Shown here in pieces: positions 9,500 to 19,993 of a DNA stretch of 64,000 nucleotides. Source of the stretch: Sequoia sempervirens (taxonomy: Eukaryota; Streptophyta; Pinopsida; Cupressales; Cupressaceae); contig VDFB02000003.1 in NCBI GenBank assembly GCA_007258455.2, positions 38,601,084 to 38,665,083 on the forward strand, read 5' to 3'. Made by a program: the position numbers and the translations under genes. Below the pieces are notes generated by a model. That model ran no database searches. It saw only the letters and a program-made list of their open reading frames with translations, and had not been told where the DNA came from. Position 1 is the first letter of the stretch. Each line of letters starts with the position of its first letter.

Positions 9500-11851
9500 T
9501 CAAGGAGAGGCGTCCCTATCTTCTTGGGCAGCATTGCGCTCGATGAACCTGGACACGACCGTGACAACCTCCTCCATCGTGACGGGCGGCAGCATGCTAA
9601 TCCGAAATTCAAGTCCATCCAAGTCCTCAACACATTTGGCGAAGGTGCTTTCCCAATCCGCCTCCTGCTTCACAAAATCCTTTCGGATGGCCAAGAGACT
9701 CGCCACTCTCGCGAAATCCTGTCTCAGAAGTGGTCCAGTAGCCGAGAAGAAAACCTCTTGAACCTTATGCTTCAACCTCTCCAGCTGCATGTCGTTTTCC
9801 CGGACAATCTCACGGTCAAACACATCTGCAGCTGTCATATAAATTTTCTCCCGGATTTCTTTGACCTGCTCTTCAACTCTGAGCCCGTCCGCTTTCGCCC
9901 TTTCCAGAATCTCTCTCCGTATAGTCATTTCCCAAAACCAATGGTGAAAATCATAAGCTGCTCTAGTAGCAATCACCTTTCTTTCAACTAACTCCCCCCT
10001 TGGAACGCCCTTCAGGACCCTGAGGCATGGAATGAGCCTCTCCTGAATATCTGGAAGGTTGTCCCAAGTTTCTGCCATATCAACAAGTCTGGAAAGAAAA
10101 GAAGAAGTTTGCCCGTAGGTGAGTGCCAATTTCTCCATGAACGAGGCTGCCTCCGCGCCCTCACTTATCATCCATTCCTGAGCCTCCTTGGCTGTGACCA
10201 TCCCTTGCTCTACCTCCTTGGCTATTTCCTGTGAGGGATTAAGAAGAGGAGGAGCTACTGCATCACCCTGATTAAGTGGTTGGGTCAGATGCCGTATGTA
10301 CTTCTTCAGGCGTTCGACCTCCCTTTTATACTCCTTTTTTGCCACTTCTTTTTCCAGTCTCGCCTTGACAGTTGAGACGGAATTGTCCAGCTCTTCCACT
10401 TCCTGACCTTTTGTTGTCGGGCCAAGGTCTATAGTGGTTATGGCGTACTCTTGAGGAGTGATCTCATCTTGTGGCTTATCCACTATAGGTACTGCGATAT
10501 GTATGGAATGGGTGCCGGCCTTGTCCCTCTGAATGGTAGAAAATTTCTTGGCAGGCTTCTTAATTGCAACCTGTTCCAACCTTGCCAAGAAATCCGCAGT
10601 ATCATCTTCCTCTTGGGCTTCCTCTGGTGCCTGAATCTTCATCCTCTCTATCAGCCAATCCGGAATGGTAGGTTGCTCAATGCCATCTTCCTCCTGAACG
10701 TTCTCTTCATTGGGAACATCCAAGACTCCTTTGAGGGCGGAAATCATTCCCTCTTCGAAGTCCTCATTTTGGACTTCCATCTCATTATTTGAACCTAGTA
10801 TTTCTGTGCTCGTAGGTGATGAGGGCTCCTCGTCATCCAGCTGAATAGGCTCATTGTTCTCTTCTTGGACTGCAGAAGCTCCAATCATTTCAACCAAGGA
10901 TTCGTCTATGGTAGCCACCAGCTCATCAATATTCCGAGACGCTGCAGAACGAGATGGTTCTCCCTTCTGTCGTTTTGGGGCAGGCTCTATACTTGGAACT
11001 ACTTCCTTCCTCTTCTCTCGAATCTCAACCAAATCCTGATGGGATGCCCTGGCATTGGAGGAGTACGACTCCGTCTTGCTCAGTAATTCATACGTGAGTG
11101 TTATTATTTTTTGTCTCATCTCCTGGACATGATGGTCAACCCACCACTGAGAGTACTTGGTCACGGGTCTCATCAAAGTTGCCAAATCCGAATGCTCAGG
11201 CTTTGACCACTTTACGGGAGGAAGAGGTCGGCTCTCCTCGAAGCGTGGCTGGACATAATTCCCATCGTCTTGCAACTGATTAGGCACCCGGCAAAGTTCG
11301 ATCGCCCTCATGAAGTCCACTAGCATTCTGGACCATAATCTTCTCCTAACCTCATATTCATTAGCAGCGTTCGCCCAAAAGTCCTCCAGCTCCACCCTGT
11401 GCTTGTATCTTCTCCCATCCACTGGCCGGATATGATGATGTGGGTCAAAATTGGCCCTGGACTTATAGGCCGTGAATGGGTACCACTGGATTTCCAGCTT
11501 GGCGCTCTCAGTTGCTTGCGCTGACGGACAAGATTCTAACATATTCCCGATGAAAAATGGGAATGTAACAACTGCCTTTTTAGTCGGCCTCTGGATGTTC
11601 TGGTATTCTTCTAGCTGCCTCAGGACTTCAAGCAGGATCATCCGATTTGTTGGATAGATGGGCAACTTATAGGGATTTCTAGTAAATCCCTGCATCCTGA
11701 CATACGTAAATTTTGGAAATTGGATGAACCAGGATCCGTATTTATTGATCAAACTCTTTGCCTCATGACTCAGCCTTTGATGCACTCCTCCTTGAAGTGT
11801 TCTGGTAATAAGCTTCCCTCTCCTCTCCTCTATCATTTGGTTGAGTAGCAT
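9500..11851 (-). CDS. Unrecognised 783-aa element-associated protein (family E, copy 1)
   Basis: Uninterrupted 783-codon ORF, the longest intact frame in the window. I do not recognise its function. Residues ~40-170 (WFIQFPKFTYVRMQGFT...DFWANAANEYEVRRRLW) match the protein at 19994-22261 (WFIQFPTYTYIRVYGFT...DYWANCADDFEVRRHSY), and weaker similarity runs to the C-terminus. The middle (about 270-400) is acidic and Ser/Pro/Glu-rich with a basic patch near APKRQKGEPSR. The C-terminal third is strongly helical, with Glu/Lys/Arg coiled-coil character (RLEKEVAKKEYKREVERLKKYI is one of several such runs). No enzyme motif, zinc finger, signal peptide or membrane segment is evident. Compared with copy 2 it lacks about 240 N-terminal residues. 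The Met at 11851 is the first in frame and lies ~105 bp from a TATA-like site. A mobile-element protein is more likely than a host gene. Confidence 0.7.
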   Translation of the reverse strand: MLLNQMIEERRGKLITRTLQGGVHQRLSHEAKSLINKYGSWFIQFPKFTYVRMQGFTRNPYKLPIYPTNRMILLEVLRQLEEYQNIQRPTKKAVVTFPFFIGNMLESCPSAQATESAKLEIQWYPFTAYKSRANFDPHHHIRPVDGRRYKHRVELEDFWANAANEYEVRRRLWSRMLVDFMRAIELCRVPNQLQDDGNYVQPRFEESRPLPPVKWSKPEHSDLATLMRPVTKYSQWWVDHHVQEMRQKIITLTYELLSKTESYSSNARASHQDLVEIREKRKEVVPSIEPAPKRQKGEPSRSAASRNIDELVATIDESLVEMIGASAVQEENNEPIQLDDEEPSSPTSTEILGSNNEMEVQNEDFEEGMISALKGVLDVPNEENVQEEDGIEQPTIPDWLIERMKIQAPEEAQEEDDTADFLARLEQVAIKKPAKKFSTIQRDKAGTHSIHIAVPIVDKPQDEITPQEYAITTIDLGPTTKGQEVEELDNSVSTVKARLEKEVAKKEYKREVERLKKYIRHLTQPLNQGDAVAPPLLNPSQEIAKEVEQGMVTAKEAQEWMISEGAEAASFMEKLALTYGQTSSFLSRLVDMAETWDNLPDIQERLIPCLRVLKGVPRGELVERKVIATRAAYDFHHWFWEMTIRREILERAKADGLRVEEQVKEIREKIYMTAADVFDREIVRENDMQLERLKHKVQEVFFSATGPLLRQDFARVASLLAIRKDFVKQEADWESTFAKCVEDLDGLEFRISMLPPVTMEEVVTVVSRFIERNAAQEDRDASP

Positions 11852-11934
11852 AGTATTGTTTGTAGTGCTTGTGTTTTTGTCACTTCTTTATCTCTTTTCC
11901 ATTGGCTGTCCATGGAGGTGGGAACACCTAAACG

Positions 11935-11965
11935 GGGGTCTGACTGAGGCAGACCCCTATATAGC
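11935..11965 (-). promoter_or_regulatory. TATA-like box and 5'-leader hairpin before the 783-aa ORF
   Basis: CTATATAG at 11958-11965 lies about 107 bp upstream of the ORF's first Met on the minus strand. Next to it, GGGGTCTG (11935-11942) and CAGACCCC (11950-11957) form a perfect 8-bp inverted repeat with a 7-base loop. Promoter function is inferred from position only. Confidence 0.4.
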
Positions 11966-12167
11966 CACCCCCCAACATTCTCTCTCTTGTTGTGTGTAGG
12001 TGTGTGAGCTCTTGGAGGATCAATTGGCGAACGAGTTCATTGGTGAGATTCTCCTCATCTTTATCACTCTTGTTTATTTGCTTTACAATATTAGAGATTA
12101 TTTAATTTACCTAGTTCTGCCATTTTGGCCCTTTAATTAGCTTGCTGGGCTGTTAGCTAGTTTTTTG

Positions 12168-13836
12168 TGGCTTAACCTTATCTTTGTCGCTGTCTGGCCG
12201 TACGGACTACAACGCGCTTTTGAGACGCTAGTGCGCTGCACTGTCGTCCAAAGTCCGCACTTCTGTCCTTGGACAGAGAGCTTCCTGAGACGAAGTGTTA
12301 AGCCTAGAAACCAGCTCGCCTAGCCTTTTTGCATTTCAGGCCTGTTGAGTAACTGAGAGGCCTTGTAGTCCTCGCTACCCTCGCCTTACATACCCTAAAC
12401 AATACACTTAGCTGAGGTAAGTTAGGGAAGCCATTCGCGTCTTGACCCTCCGTGACTTGGGGTCTTGCATGCGGTGGTCCCCCTCTCTTACACTATTTAT
12501 AGCAGTGCTATTTATAGTAAGTCATCTTTGGGGAAGTGGGTCCCAGGCCATTGTTCTTGCGACAACATTATTACTTAGTATTTTCGGAGAGCCTAAGGTT
12601 GCAGTATTGGTTATTTGTTTAATTTGACAACTTAATTTATATTATAAAATTAAGTTGAGGGGTAAAGTGGTTATTCGAAAAGTACCTTGTGCCCAGTGAA
12701 ACGACTTTAAGTTGTTTTTAAAAGATAAATTGATATTATATTTGCTTCTTGAGATGGACGCCTAGAGGAGAAGATAAATTAAAATGTTTTAAAACTTTTA
12801 GAAGGCTCAAGAATGGGCATTGGTTTCTAGGAGGAATTGGAAAAGTTTTTGAAGTCCATCGCCCTAATTGCTTATATTCTGAGTTTGGCTCTCTTGTCGA
12901 CATCTTTGCTTTGACGACATAGAGAAATGATGCCGGTTTGTTTCTAGGTTGCTTGGGTTGCGTAGTGAGGATGAAAACCCTTCTTCGTATGGGCTGGTTT
13001 CGGTGGTGAAATATCCACCCTAATCAGATATTGGTGTTTATTATCAGTTAAGATCACAGGAGCTTCAAGAGTTCAATTTTGGTGATGAAATGATGAAGAT
13101 TTTTCCAGTATTTTAAGAGTTTTGGCTTGCTTTTAGTTTTGGAGTGATTGGTGAAGTTTTTGGTGTGTTTAGCTTCATTTCTTGAGCTTTGCTTTTCTGG
13201 GTCAGAACTCACTATTTTGCTCATAACTCTAAGGCGCCTTGAAGAATTCAAATGGGTATTGGTTAAAAGGAAGGGTTTCTCCAAGACAATTATTTCAAGC
13301 ACAAGATCAAAATTTTTGGCAGAGCCTATGAATTTATGGAGCAGATCGAACCATCTAGGAGGGATGTCCTTTGCTGTCAGAAAACCCTGTTTTGAGCAGC
13401 ACGTGTGGGGTTTTCATTAGCTGGTTTTTGGTGTTGGAAAAAGAGTGGTATAGGCATTGGTGAATGAGGCAACTTGAAGATTTGAGCTTGAGTTTTGATT
13501 ACTGCCATTCAAGAGGATCATTGCTGCATTTGAAGGGGCATGAACTTGACTGTAGCTTCTCTTTCCAGGTCTGAACATTCATTGTATTAATCTGAAATAA
13601 CTGAAAAGAATGCTTTGTTGATTTGTGATAATCTCTATTGTGAAAATGAATGCTATTGGTGATTATGGTAATCTCTATTGAAAAGATATTAGAGTATTGT
13701 ATTTCTTGTTCATTGCAATCTCCTCTTATTTATATATACTCTTGCAAACGCATTGAAAACAAACACAAAACATCATTGAAACAAGCAACCAGCAAACAGG
13801 AAACTCAAAAACAAAAAATCAGGGGTGTATGTTACA
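12168..13836 (+). mobile_element. LTR of gypsy family F (solo), plus orientation
   Basis: Diverged copy of the solo LTR at 3071-4701, in opposite orientation. Shared landmarks include the U3 palindromes near 12490-12525, 'gaggatgaaaaccct' followed by 'gctggtttcggtggtga' (12970-13010), 'gatgaagattttt' (13093) and the closing 'atcaggggtgtatgttaca' (13818-13836). The left end is set by a 5-bp TSD, TTTTG at 12163-12167 and 13837-13841, which gives 1,669 bp with TG...CA ends. The left edge itself is poorly conserved with the other copy, so the start is less certain than the end. Confidence 0.7.
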
Positions 13837-13841
13837 TTTTG

Positions 13842-14525
13842 TGGTGTGTAATGAATTTTTATGATGACTGGTAAACTTTCATTAAGTGGTCTGCCATAGA
13901 TGAGTGTACACATAAAATGTGTACATGATTTGCTATGTTGTCAGTTAGTTTGCTGTTACTTAGCAAACATTTTTTAATTTTTTTAATTTCACTTAGATGG
14001 AGTACTTCAAAATCCAGTACTTTCTGAAGTATATGGTAAAAAATGTAGAAATAAGATAAAGAAATAAATATGGGCAATATACATCCAAATCTCATAAACC
14101 AAAAGTTTCCATCATATTCCCTGTGCTTCTCAGCTGCATTTGTTTTGGAACATCAAAACTGCTTTAAAGATAAAGAAAAAACAAAAATGGAATCATATCG
14201 CTGTGTTTAGGAAACTCATTTTCTTTGAAGAGAAGCTCATATAGCTTGTAGATGGTTGTATTTGTCAAATGGGATGCCTATTTTAGTTGGAAAATTCACT
14301 ACGTCATCCTAATCTAAATTATAACATGTAATTGAGTAAACAATGTATTTGGCAGAAAAAGATTGACTTTGCAAGTGTAAATCCTTTTCAATAGATTTTA
14401 TACTTTATTCTGGATAAGTGTGCTTCTATTGTTTAGTATCATTTATTGCAAATGAACAGAAAAATGTGATAGTTTCTAACATTGAGCTGTCATGTGTAAG
14501 ATATAAAATGACAGCCATTCTGCAG
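13842..14525 (+). other. Intron upstream of the first visible hydrolase exon
   Basis: AT-rich, non-coding on inspection. It ends in the acceptor 'cattctgcag' at 14525. The preceding exon, which must carry the nucleophile motif GHSAG up to its last G, is not found here or anywhere upstream in the window. The intron may therefore span the LTR at 12168-13836 and more. Confidence 0.5.
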
Positions 14526-14854
14526 GCTGTCTGGTAGCAGCAAATACATATTTTGAGGCTCCTGAACGTGTTGCAGCACTGATCTTGGTCGCTCCTGCAA
14601 TTGTAGCTCCTTTAGTCATTGGAAAGAATAAAAATATGAAAAGAAATCCAAAGCAAAAAAATAAACAAGATGATAACTCTACTCCAGAAGAGGGAGAAAA
14701 CCCTTTTAGAAAGATCAAAATGATGCTATTTAGGCTGTGGGCTGTTGCATCTAGACTGGTTGTGAACATGGTACAAGAAATGAAGTCAATGGCAAATACA
14801 TTGTACAGGAAAATCTTGTCGAGTATCCTCCGTTCCAACATTGCAGTAATGCTG
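14526..14854 (+). CDS. Alpha/beta-hydrolase, internal exon
   Basis: First visible exon of a host gene. It opens in phase: two bases complete a Gly codon, then CLVAANTYFEAPERVAALILVAPAI, where the family has GHSAGSLVAxxxYFEAPERVAALILVAPAI (quoted in general terms from plant alpha/beta-hydrolases of the At1g15490/At1g80280 group). So the catalytic Ser belongs to the previous exon, missing here. A basic, Lys/Asn-rich insert (KNKNMKRNPKQKNKQ) is followed by a helical lid-like segment ending SSILRSNIAVML. The acceptor is tgcag before 14526 and the donor is gtaagg at 14855. Substrate unknown; plant relatives are predicted plastid or membrane-associated hydrolases. Confidence 0.88.
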
Positions 14855-15007
14855 GTAAGGGTAAATGTTTATACTTATTATTAAGGAACTTTCTTATGTA
14901 GAGATTGAGGATAGAATTGTTGATCAGTGTTCACACGTGCTGATGAATGCATTGACAACTTTGAGTCACTTCAGGGTCCAGTTGCTGACCCACTTCCATG
15001 CTTGCAG

Positions 15008-15106
15008 GTGAGATTTATTATGGATAAGTACAGCAGAGAGGCAGTAAGAAATGCATGGTATGATAACAAGCAAGTAACTGACCATATCATACATGGATAC
15101 ACAAAG
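15008..15106 (+). CDS. Alpha/beta-hydrolase, internal exon
   Basis: A 99-bp, phase-0 exon encoding VRFIMDKYSREAVRNAWYD followed by NKQVTDHIIHGYTK, the strongly conserved lid/core segment of this hydrolase group. Acceptor cttgcag before 15008, donor gtgagt at 15107. It continues directly from the ML end of the previous exon. Confidence 0.9.
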
Positions 15107-15344
15107 GTGAGTTTGTGGTCCATATCATACATGGTAGGAAAGCATGCAAATATATTTCTTGGTTTTGTTGGTTTCTTATATTTGCAAAATTTGTGGGCTG
15201 AACTATTCAGAACGTTGGCATCTGAGATTCAAATTTCAATTCCATTTTACTCATGTACAAAAATTAGGATTTGTATTTATATTATCCTTGGAAGAATTTT
15301 TCCTGTAGGTCTCAAACATGATCACTTGTTATTTTTCCTTGCAG

Positions 15345-15465
15345 CCATTAAAATGCAAAGGTTGGGAGAAAGCCCTAACAGAGTTTACGTTAGCCATGTT
15401 AACAGATTCTGCATCTGAAGGGAAGCTGCCGCTTCAAAAACGGCTTAAAGATATATCCTGTCCTG
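15345..15465 (+). CDS. Alpha/beta-hydrolase, internal exon
   Basis: A 121-bp exon reading PLKCKGWEKALTEFTLAML, then TDSASEGKLPLQKRLKDISCP plus one base of the next codon. Acceptor ccttgcag before 15345, donor gtaatt at 15466. The reading frame joins both neighbours exactly. Confidence 0.9.
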
Positions 15466-15602
15466 GTAATTCATTCTTGAGTTTCTTTCCTCTGATATGT
15501 TGTTTAGACATAGACGTTAAGTTTTATAGATTCATTCACACATAATTTCTTATACAAACAGCTGATTTCATTGCATTTGGCCATGATGCTTTGAAAATCA
15601 AG

Positions 15603-15817
15603 TGTTGGTCATAACTGGTGACACGGACCGGCTAGTTCCTGCATGGAATGCTGAACGATTGGCAAATGCTATATCTGGAGCCAAATTTGAAGTTATAAAA
15701 AATTGTGGTCACTTACCCCAGGAAGAGAAGCCAGAGGAGTTCCTTGCTGTAATTCAGAGGTTCTTGCAATGGGCTTTCAACACTTCTGAGAAACAGGTCC
15801 TTCAAACAGCTGGATAA
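15603..15817 (+). CDS. Alpha/beta-hydrolase, last exon with catalytic Asp and His
   Basis: The final exon completes a Val codon, then LVITGDTDRLVPAWNAERLA and the C-terminal FEVIKNCGHLPQEEKPEEF region, with a TAA stop at 15815-15817. The acid of the triad is the Asp in GDTDRLVP and the base is the His in CGHLPQEEKP; both are intact. Acceptor atcaag before 15603 (AG dinucleotide at 15601-15602). The four exons give about 254 C-terminal residues with no stop or frameshift, so the gene is probably functional with its 5' part off-window. Confidence 0.9.
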
Positions 15818-16150
15818 TATCGGTTGTAAGACTCCAAGCACCAAATTTGAGTAACTTTGAGACAGGATGGAAATCTCTTCTTAGTAAGTTCCTCAAGAAT
15901 TGTGCTGTACCTGTAGTTGTTATAACTTATAATGAAAGATATATTTTTTAGAACTTTTACAAAATAAACATCAGATTTTAATAGTGCTAAATCGGACATT
16001 TTTTGGCAGAAAATTTCATGCCTATCTTCACTTACAAGTTACAACTGAATACTACTTAAACAATATTCCATATTAGCCAAAGCTGGTCCTCTGTTAGAAC
16101 ATGGTGTAACAAGAAATCTTGATGCTCTTACAGATCAACTGTCATTAGTC
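15818..16150 (+). other. 3' untranslated region of the hydrolase
   Basis: AT-rich sequence following the stop codon. It contains AATAAA (within 'aaaataaacatc' near 15960), a possible poly(A) signal about 140 bp after the stop. Nothing else seen. Confidence 0.5.
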
Positions 16151-16155
16151 ATTAC

Positions 16156-16620
16156 TCATCCAGCCTTTTTTGTTTTTTCATGTGGCCTACTAACCAAGTC
16201 AACAAGGTGCTCCTTCGGTGCAGCTTTTGCTTCATAATCCTTCAAGGCTGAATCTGATGAATTGGCTTTGCAAAGATTTAACAAATCCTCTTTCATTAAG
16301 GGGTCTTCCCAAGGTTCAGGAGCTTCTGCTTGCTTCCCCAATTTCTGTCCCCTGAATTTTGGGGTAACATCTTCTTTCTTTCATGAACATTTATCTTCCT
16401 CAATTTAATTTGTCTCTCTATCAATTGCACCTTCTTGGGACATGAAGTCATCAGGTGTTGCATCTGAAGGCTATCTTTTCAAATTCCAGTATTTGGGTCC
16501 ATTGATATTCAGTTCAGATTTCTGATTGCTTTGTCTACGAATTCCGTTCGTAAATCCAGTTATAAACAATTCTTGCATAGGCTGTAGGTCCATCATCTTC
16601 TCTTTCACAATCTATAACTA
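16156..16620 (-). other. Possible minus-strand coding remnant, unassigned
   Basis: The minus strand reads as a Lys/Glu-rich protein end: DVTPKFRGQKLGKQ followed by AEAPEPWEDPLMKEDLLNL and finishing SRPHEKTKKAG with a stop at 16156. Upstream in the same general frame are SNQKSELNINGPKYWNL and ATPDDFMSQEGAIDRET, broken by stops. The composition looks protein-like but I do not recognise a family. It could be a dead exon or a retroelement piece, convergent with the hydrolase. Confidence 0.3.
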
Positions 16621-17187
16621 GATTTATACCCCACAAATTTGTTATCATCTCTTACATCTCATTATTTTGAGCATGTATGGATAATGAGTGTGTTTGGAAT
16701 TCATATGGGGAAAGTAGTGACCACTGCTATAGCTGCATTTTCTCCAGGAATCATGGCATGAGAAAGTGTCTGAATCATCCTTAAATTCATCGCCCATTAT
16801 TTGAAGCCTGTTTCCTAGCTTATTAGGGTGTTCCAATTAATAGAACAAAGAAACTCAACAGGAATTTATACGACCCTTGATATTCAGTTTGATGATAGTC
16901 CAATTTTTTATAGAATCTGTTGAGTCTCAATATCTAGGTGATTTCTTGATACTTAAAGATATTGCCTTGAAGTTGAATCAATGTTTTTTGAATAACTTGG
17001 GTAGTTCACCGATATTTTTATGTTTATAGGAAAAAATACAAAAAGAGGATGGAGAAGCTTGGTTGGGCAAGAGAGGAATATAGAAAAGCAAGAAGTGAAA
17101 TAGGAGAGAGTAGGGTGGGGAAAATGGTAGAGGAGCAACAGACATTCAGGTAAGATCTGCTCACTGGCTAATTAGCACACTTTGGAT
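16621..17187. other. Gene-free interval left of the nested cluster
   Basis: No coding pattern. 17030-17150 is purine-rich on the plus strand. The last five bases of the adjoining sequence (17188-17192, TGCCA) are the left TSD of element B. Confidence 0.5.
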
Positions 17188-17192
17188 TGCCA

Positions 17193-18864
17193 TGAAATAT
17201 CCCCTTTAGTTTTTTCCGAATTTTTAGCACATAAAAACTCACCCATTAACGTTAGCCCAAGAAAGATAACCAATTGAAAGCAACCCTTCATGTTTTGATC
17301 ACCCAAATCCTGGAATGGGCAAGGTGAGAACATATAGTGTAAGGGGATCTAATAACAATATGAAATCAACCCTTCACGTTCTGATCACCCAGATCCCGAA
17401 GTGGGCAAGGTGAGAGCATATAGTGTAAGGGAATTTGATAACAATAATATGAAATGTTGGAAGTACAATGCTATGGGCGGCAAGCCAACCAATATAGAAA
17501 ATGTAAATTCTTAGGTGGTAAGCCAGCCTCTTCAACTTTTCAGCGGGCTACGGGAAAAGTAAATGAAAGTAAAATGCTTAGGCGGCAAGCCAGCCTCTTC
17601 CACTTTTCAACGGGCAACAAAAATATAAAGAAACTCAACCACTTTTCAAGGGGAGTGGAAATACAAAGTATTGAAAGAAAGGCTGATTAGTACTACTAGA
17701 TCAGCGATTACAAAATGACAAAGTATATCATGTGAGAAATCAACAACCAATAAGCCCAAGTGTTAGGTATACAACTCTGAAACAATATAACGATGAGGCA
17801 ACATGAAAATATGAAGAAATGACAAAGATACTAGGTCTGATATAAAGAAGCAGTGTTTTGATTTTTTTGATCAGCAAGCCTGGAACACCTTCAAATGCTC
17901 ACAACTTCCTCCATACTCCTCTGAATGACCTCAAATTGAATGCAAATGAAGCCTAGAAGTTAGGCGTCCAAGTTCAAGACACCAAACTCAACCAACCAGC
18001 ATTGAAAACTCAGGAATGCTTCCCAAGGATCTTGCTGTAAATGGTATGGTCCTCTAAGGAGGTCGACCTCAAGCTGAAATTCACACACACTTTCTAAAAT
18101 CACCAAAACAGGAACAAAGGGGCGCCCAGTTACAAGGCTTCCAATGAACCAACACCCACAAAATTTTTGCTAGCTCCTCAGGAAGTTACGATTAGAAACG
18201 TGAATCAACTAGGTATGTGGAAGCACTCCAACAAATACCAAACAACAAAGGAAACACACCAAAAAACGCCTTAGAAGACATCAAAGCCACACCAAACTGA
18301 AATAGAAGGCATCACCATCACCAATGAAGCTCAGTTGCACCCTTTGAATGAAGGAGCACCAACAATCCAACTAGAAGCTATCTTGCAAGCCCAAAATTGA
18401 ATAAGGCTAGGAGGTATTCTAACCTTGAAGCAATAGTGAATAAAATTCAGTAGCACTTCGTTATGATATGAAAATGGCTAACCAAATGAAGAGGCGAAGA
18501 GGCATACTTATAAGTTTTCAACCTAGAAATTCAAATCCTTTTTCCCTCCAGAATGGGACGCCCAAATATGAAGAATATAATATTATAAATTAAAACTCAT
18601 AACTTGTGAAATATGGCGTCCACTTTACCTTGGCAAATAATATCACTTAAAACATTTTAATCTCCAATATGGGCGTCCAAAATGAGGCCCATCTTTTAAA
18701 CACAACTTCAAGTCACAATGTCTAGGCACGGGTCCAAAAGCAATAATGAAATATAATGTGACTTAAGTTATAAAACTTTCCTTTTCGAGCTCCAAGAATG
18801 CTGGAGAAGCCATTGCCAAAACAGAACTGCCTCACTGCCAGGATTAAAAACTGTGTGCAGAATT
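17193..18864 (-). repeat. Element B 3' LTR, first part (interrupted by E2)
   Basis: Collinear with 44433-46105 of the 5' LTR. Starts TGAAATATCCCC (LTR end in element orientation). It contains a tandem ~87-bp duplication (17281 and 17368 units, 'gatcacccagatcc' then 'gggcaaggtgagagcat') and a ~70-bp repeat with 'ggcggcaagcca' (17470-17640), both also present in the 5' LTR. It stops at 18864 where E2 begins. Confidence 0.88.
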
Positions 18865-19185
18865 TGTTGGCGTAACAACTAGCACCTCTGGAGTAAGAGT
18901 TGGTACGTGCACACTATGCAATGAGTGCTCTTCAAATTAGGAGGGGAAGCTCCCTCGTTGTGCTTAACAAAAATGCTTGGAAAGGGAAAAGTAATCTAAA
19001 CTATCTCTTGTCTTTTTGTCTCAGCTGTAGAGGTACAAGGCTTTCAAGAAAACTCTATACTTTGCAGCTAAGTATTTTCTGGTTTCGCAGACTACTAACT
19101 ACAACTAGGCTTAATTATTTAAAATCTATCTAGTTTCCTCAAGAAAACAGAGCATGAGAAAATGGAGCAAGGATAACTATCTGAC

Positions 19186-19440
19186 GATAAACAAGTATAG
19201 ATTCTCAACTTGAAGGCAAGGTGGCACATCTATCAACTCAATCTAAACAAGTTTATTGGAAACAACAATATACTATAAACTGAATATAGATTCTCAACTT
19301 GAAGGCAAGGTGGCACATCTATCAGCTCAATCTGAATAAGTTTATTATTCACACACATCACACGATAACCAAGTATAGATTCTCTACTTGAAGGCAAGGT
19401 GGCACAACTATCATCTCAATCTGAACAAGTTTATTGAACA
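19186..19440 (+). repeat. Three tandem ~90-bp repeats in E2
   Basis: 'aagtatagattctcaacttg' followed by 'aaggcaaggtggcacatcta' recurs at about 19193, 19285 and 19371, each unit ending near 'caagtttatt'. Units differ by only a few bases. Located in the 3' flank of the family-E ORF. Confidence 0.85.
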
Positions 19441-19623
19441 CAAAACAGATTTTATCTAAGGAAAGAATTCACTATTATAATTGCATGAAACCCTATGTGG
19501 CATAACAATTCATCATAATAGCAAAAACGCATGAACAGATACAAAACGAGCAATATTGAGGGCAAGGTAGGCACAACATATATTTCTCTCTCGTGCAAAA
19601 GTTATGTACAAATGAGCAAAAAC

Positions 19624-19635
19624 TCTTATTTATAG
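19624..19635 (-). promoter_or_regulatory. TATA-like box in the E2 3' flank
   Basis: On the minus strand CTATAAATAAGA, a good plant TATA match, within the block that would be the 3' LTR if E2 is an LTR element. Functional role inferred only. Confidence 0.3.
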
Positions 19636-19993
19636 ACATCGAAAGGTGTAGGGAACCCTAAATCACCTTGAGTCAACTACAGTCTTGCAATGCATGCAAG
19701 ATTTATTGCTAAGCCCTAATGAAATAAACTATACGGTCAATTGGAAAGTTACCATCAATAAACCAAAACATCTAATCTAAAAATGGACAATGTGCAAGCA
19801 TGCACGTCCTTATTGAAAGCATGTTAACTGGAACACTACTATCAGTTAACGTAAACCCTAAATAAAACTCCAAGTAAATAAAGCTGATCTCAGAATAGAT
19901 ATGCATGAGATAAGACAGTGAGTTAACTTGAGAAGATAACACCAAGTTTAACTCCTGTGTGTAATGTCTATTTTGAGAGGTGGGAACTGAAGT

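Noticed and set aside
9476..9991. 171-aa plus-strand frame opposite the 783-aa ORF
   Set aside because: Antisense shadow of the minus-strand family-E ORF, which is supported by homology with 19994-22261.
8551..11977. Complete LTR element around the 783-aa ORF with TGTTGG...CCAACA ends
   Set aside because: Inverted ends can be drawn at 8551 and 11977, but flanks (CGCTG versus TTCTC) do not match and no LTR pair or polypurine tract was found. Only the ORF and flanking notes are reported.
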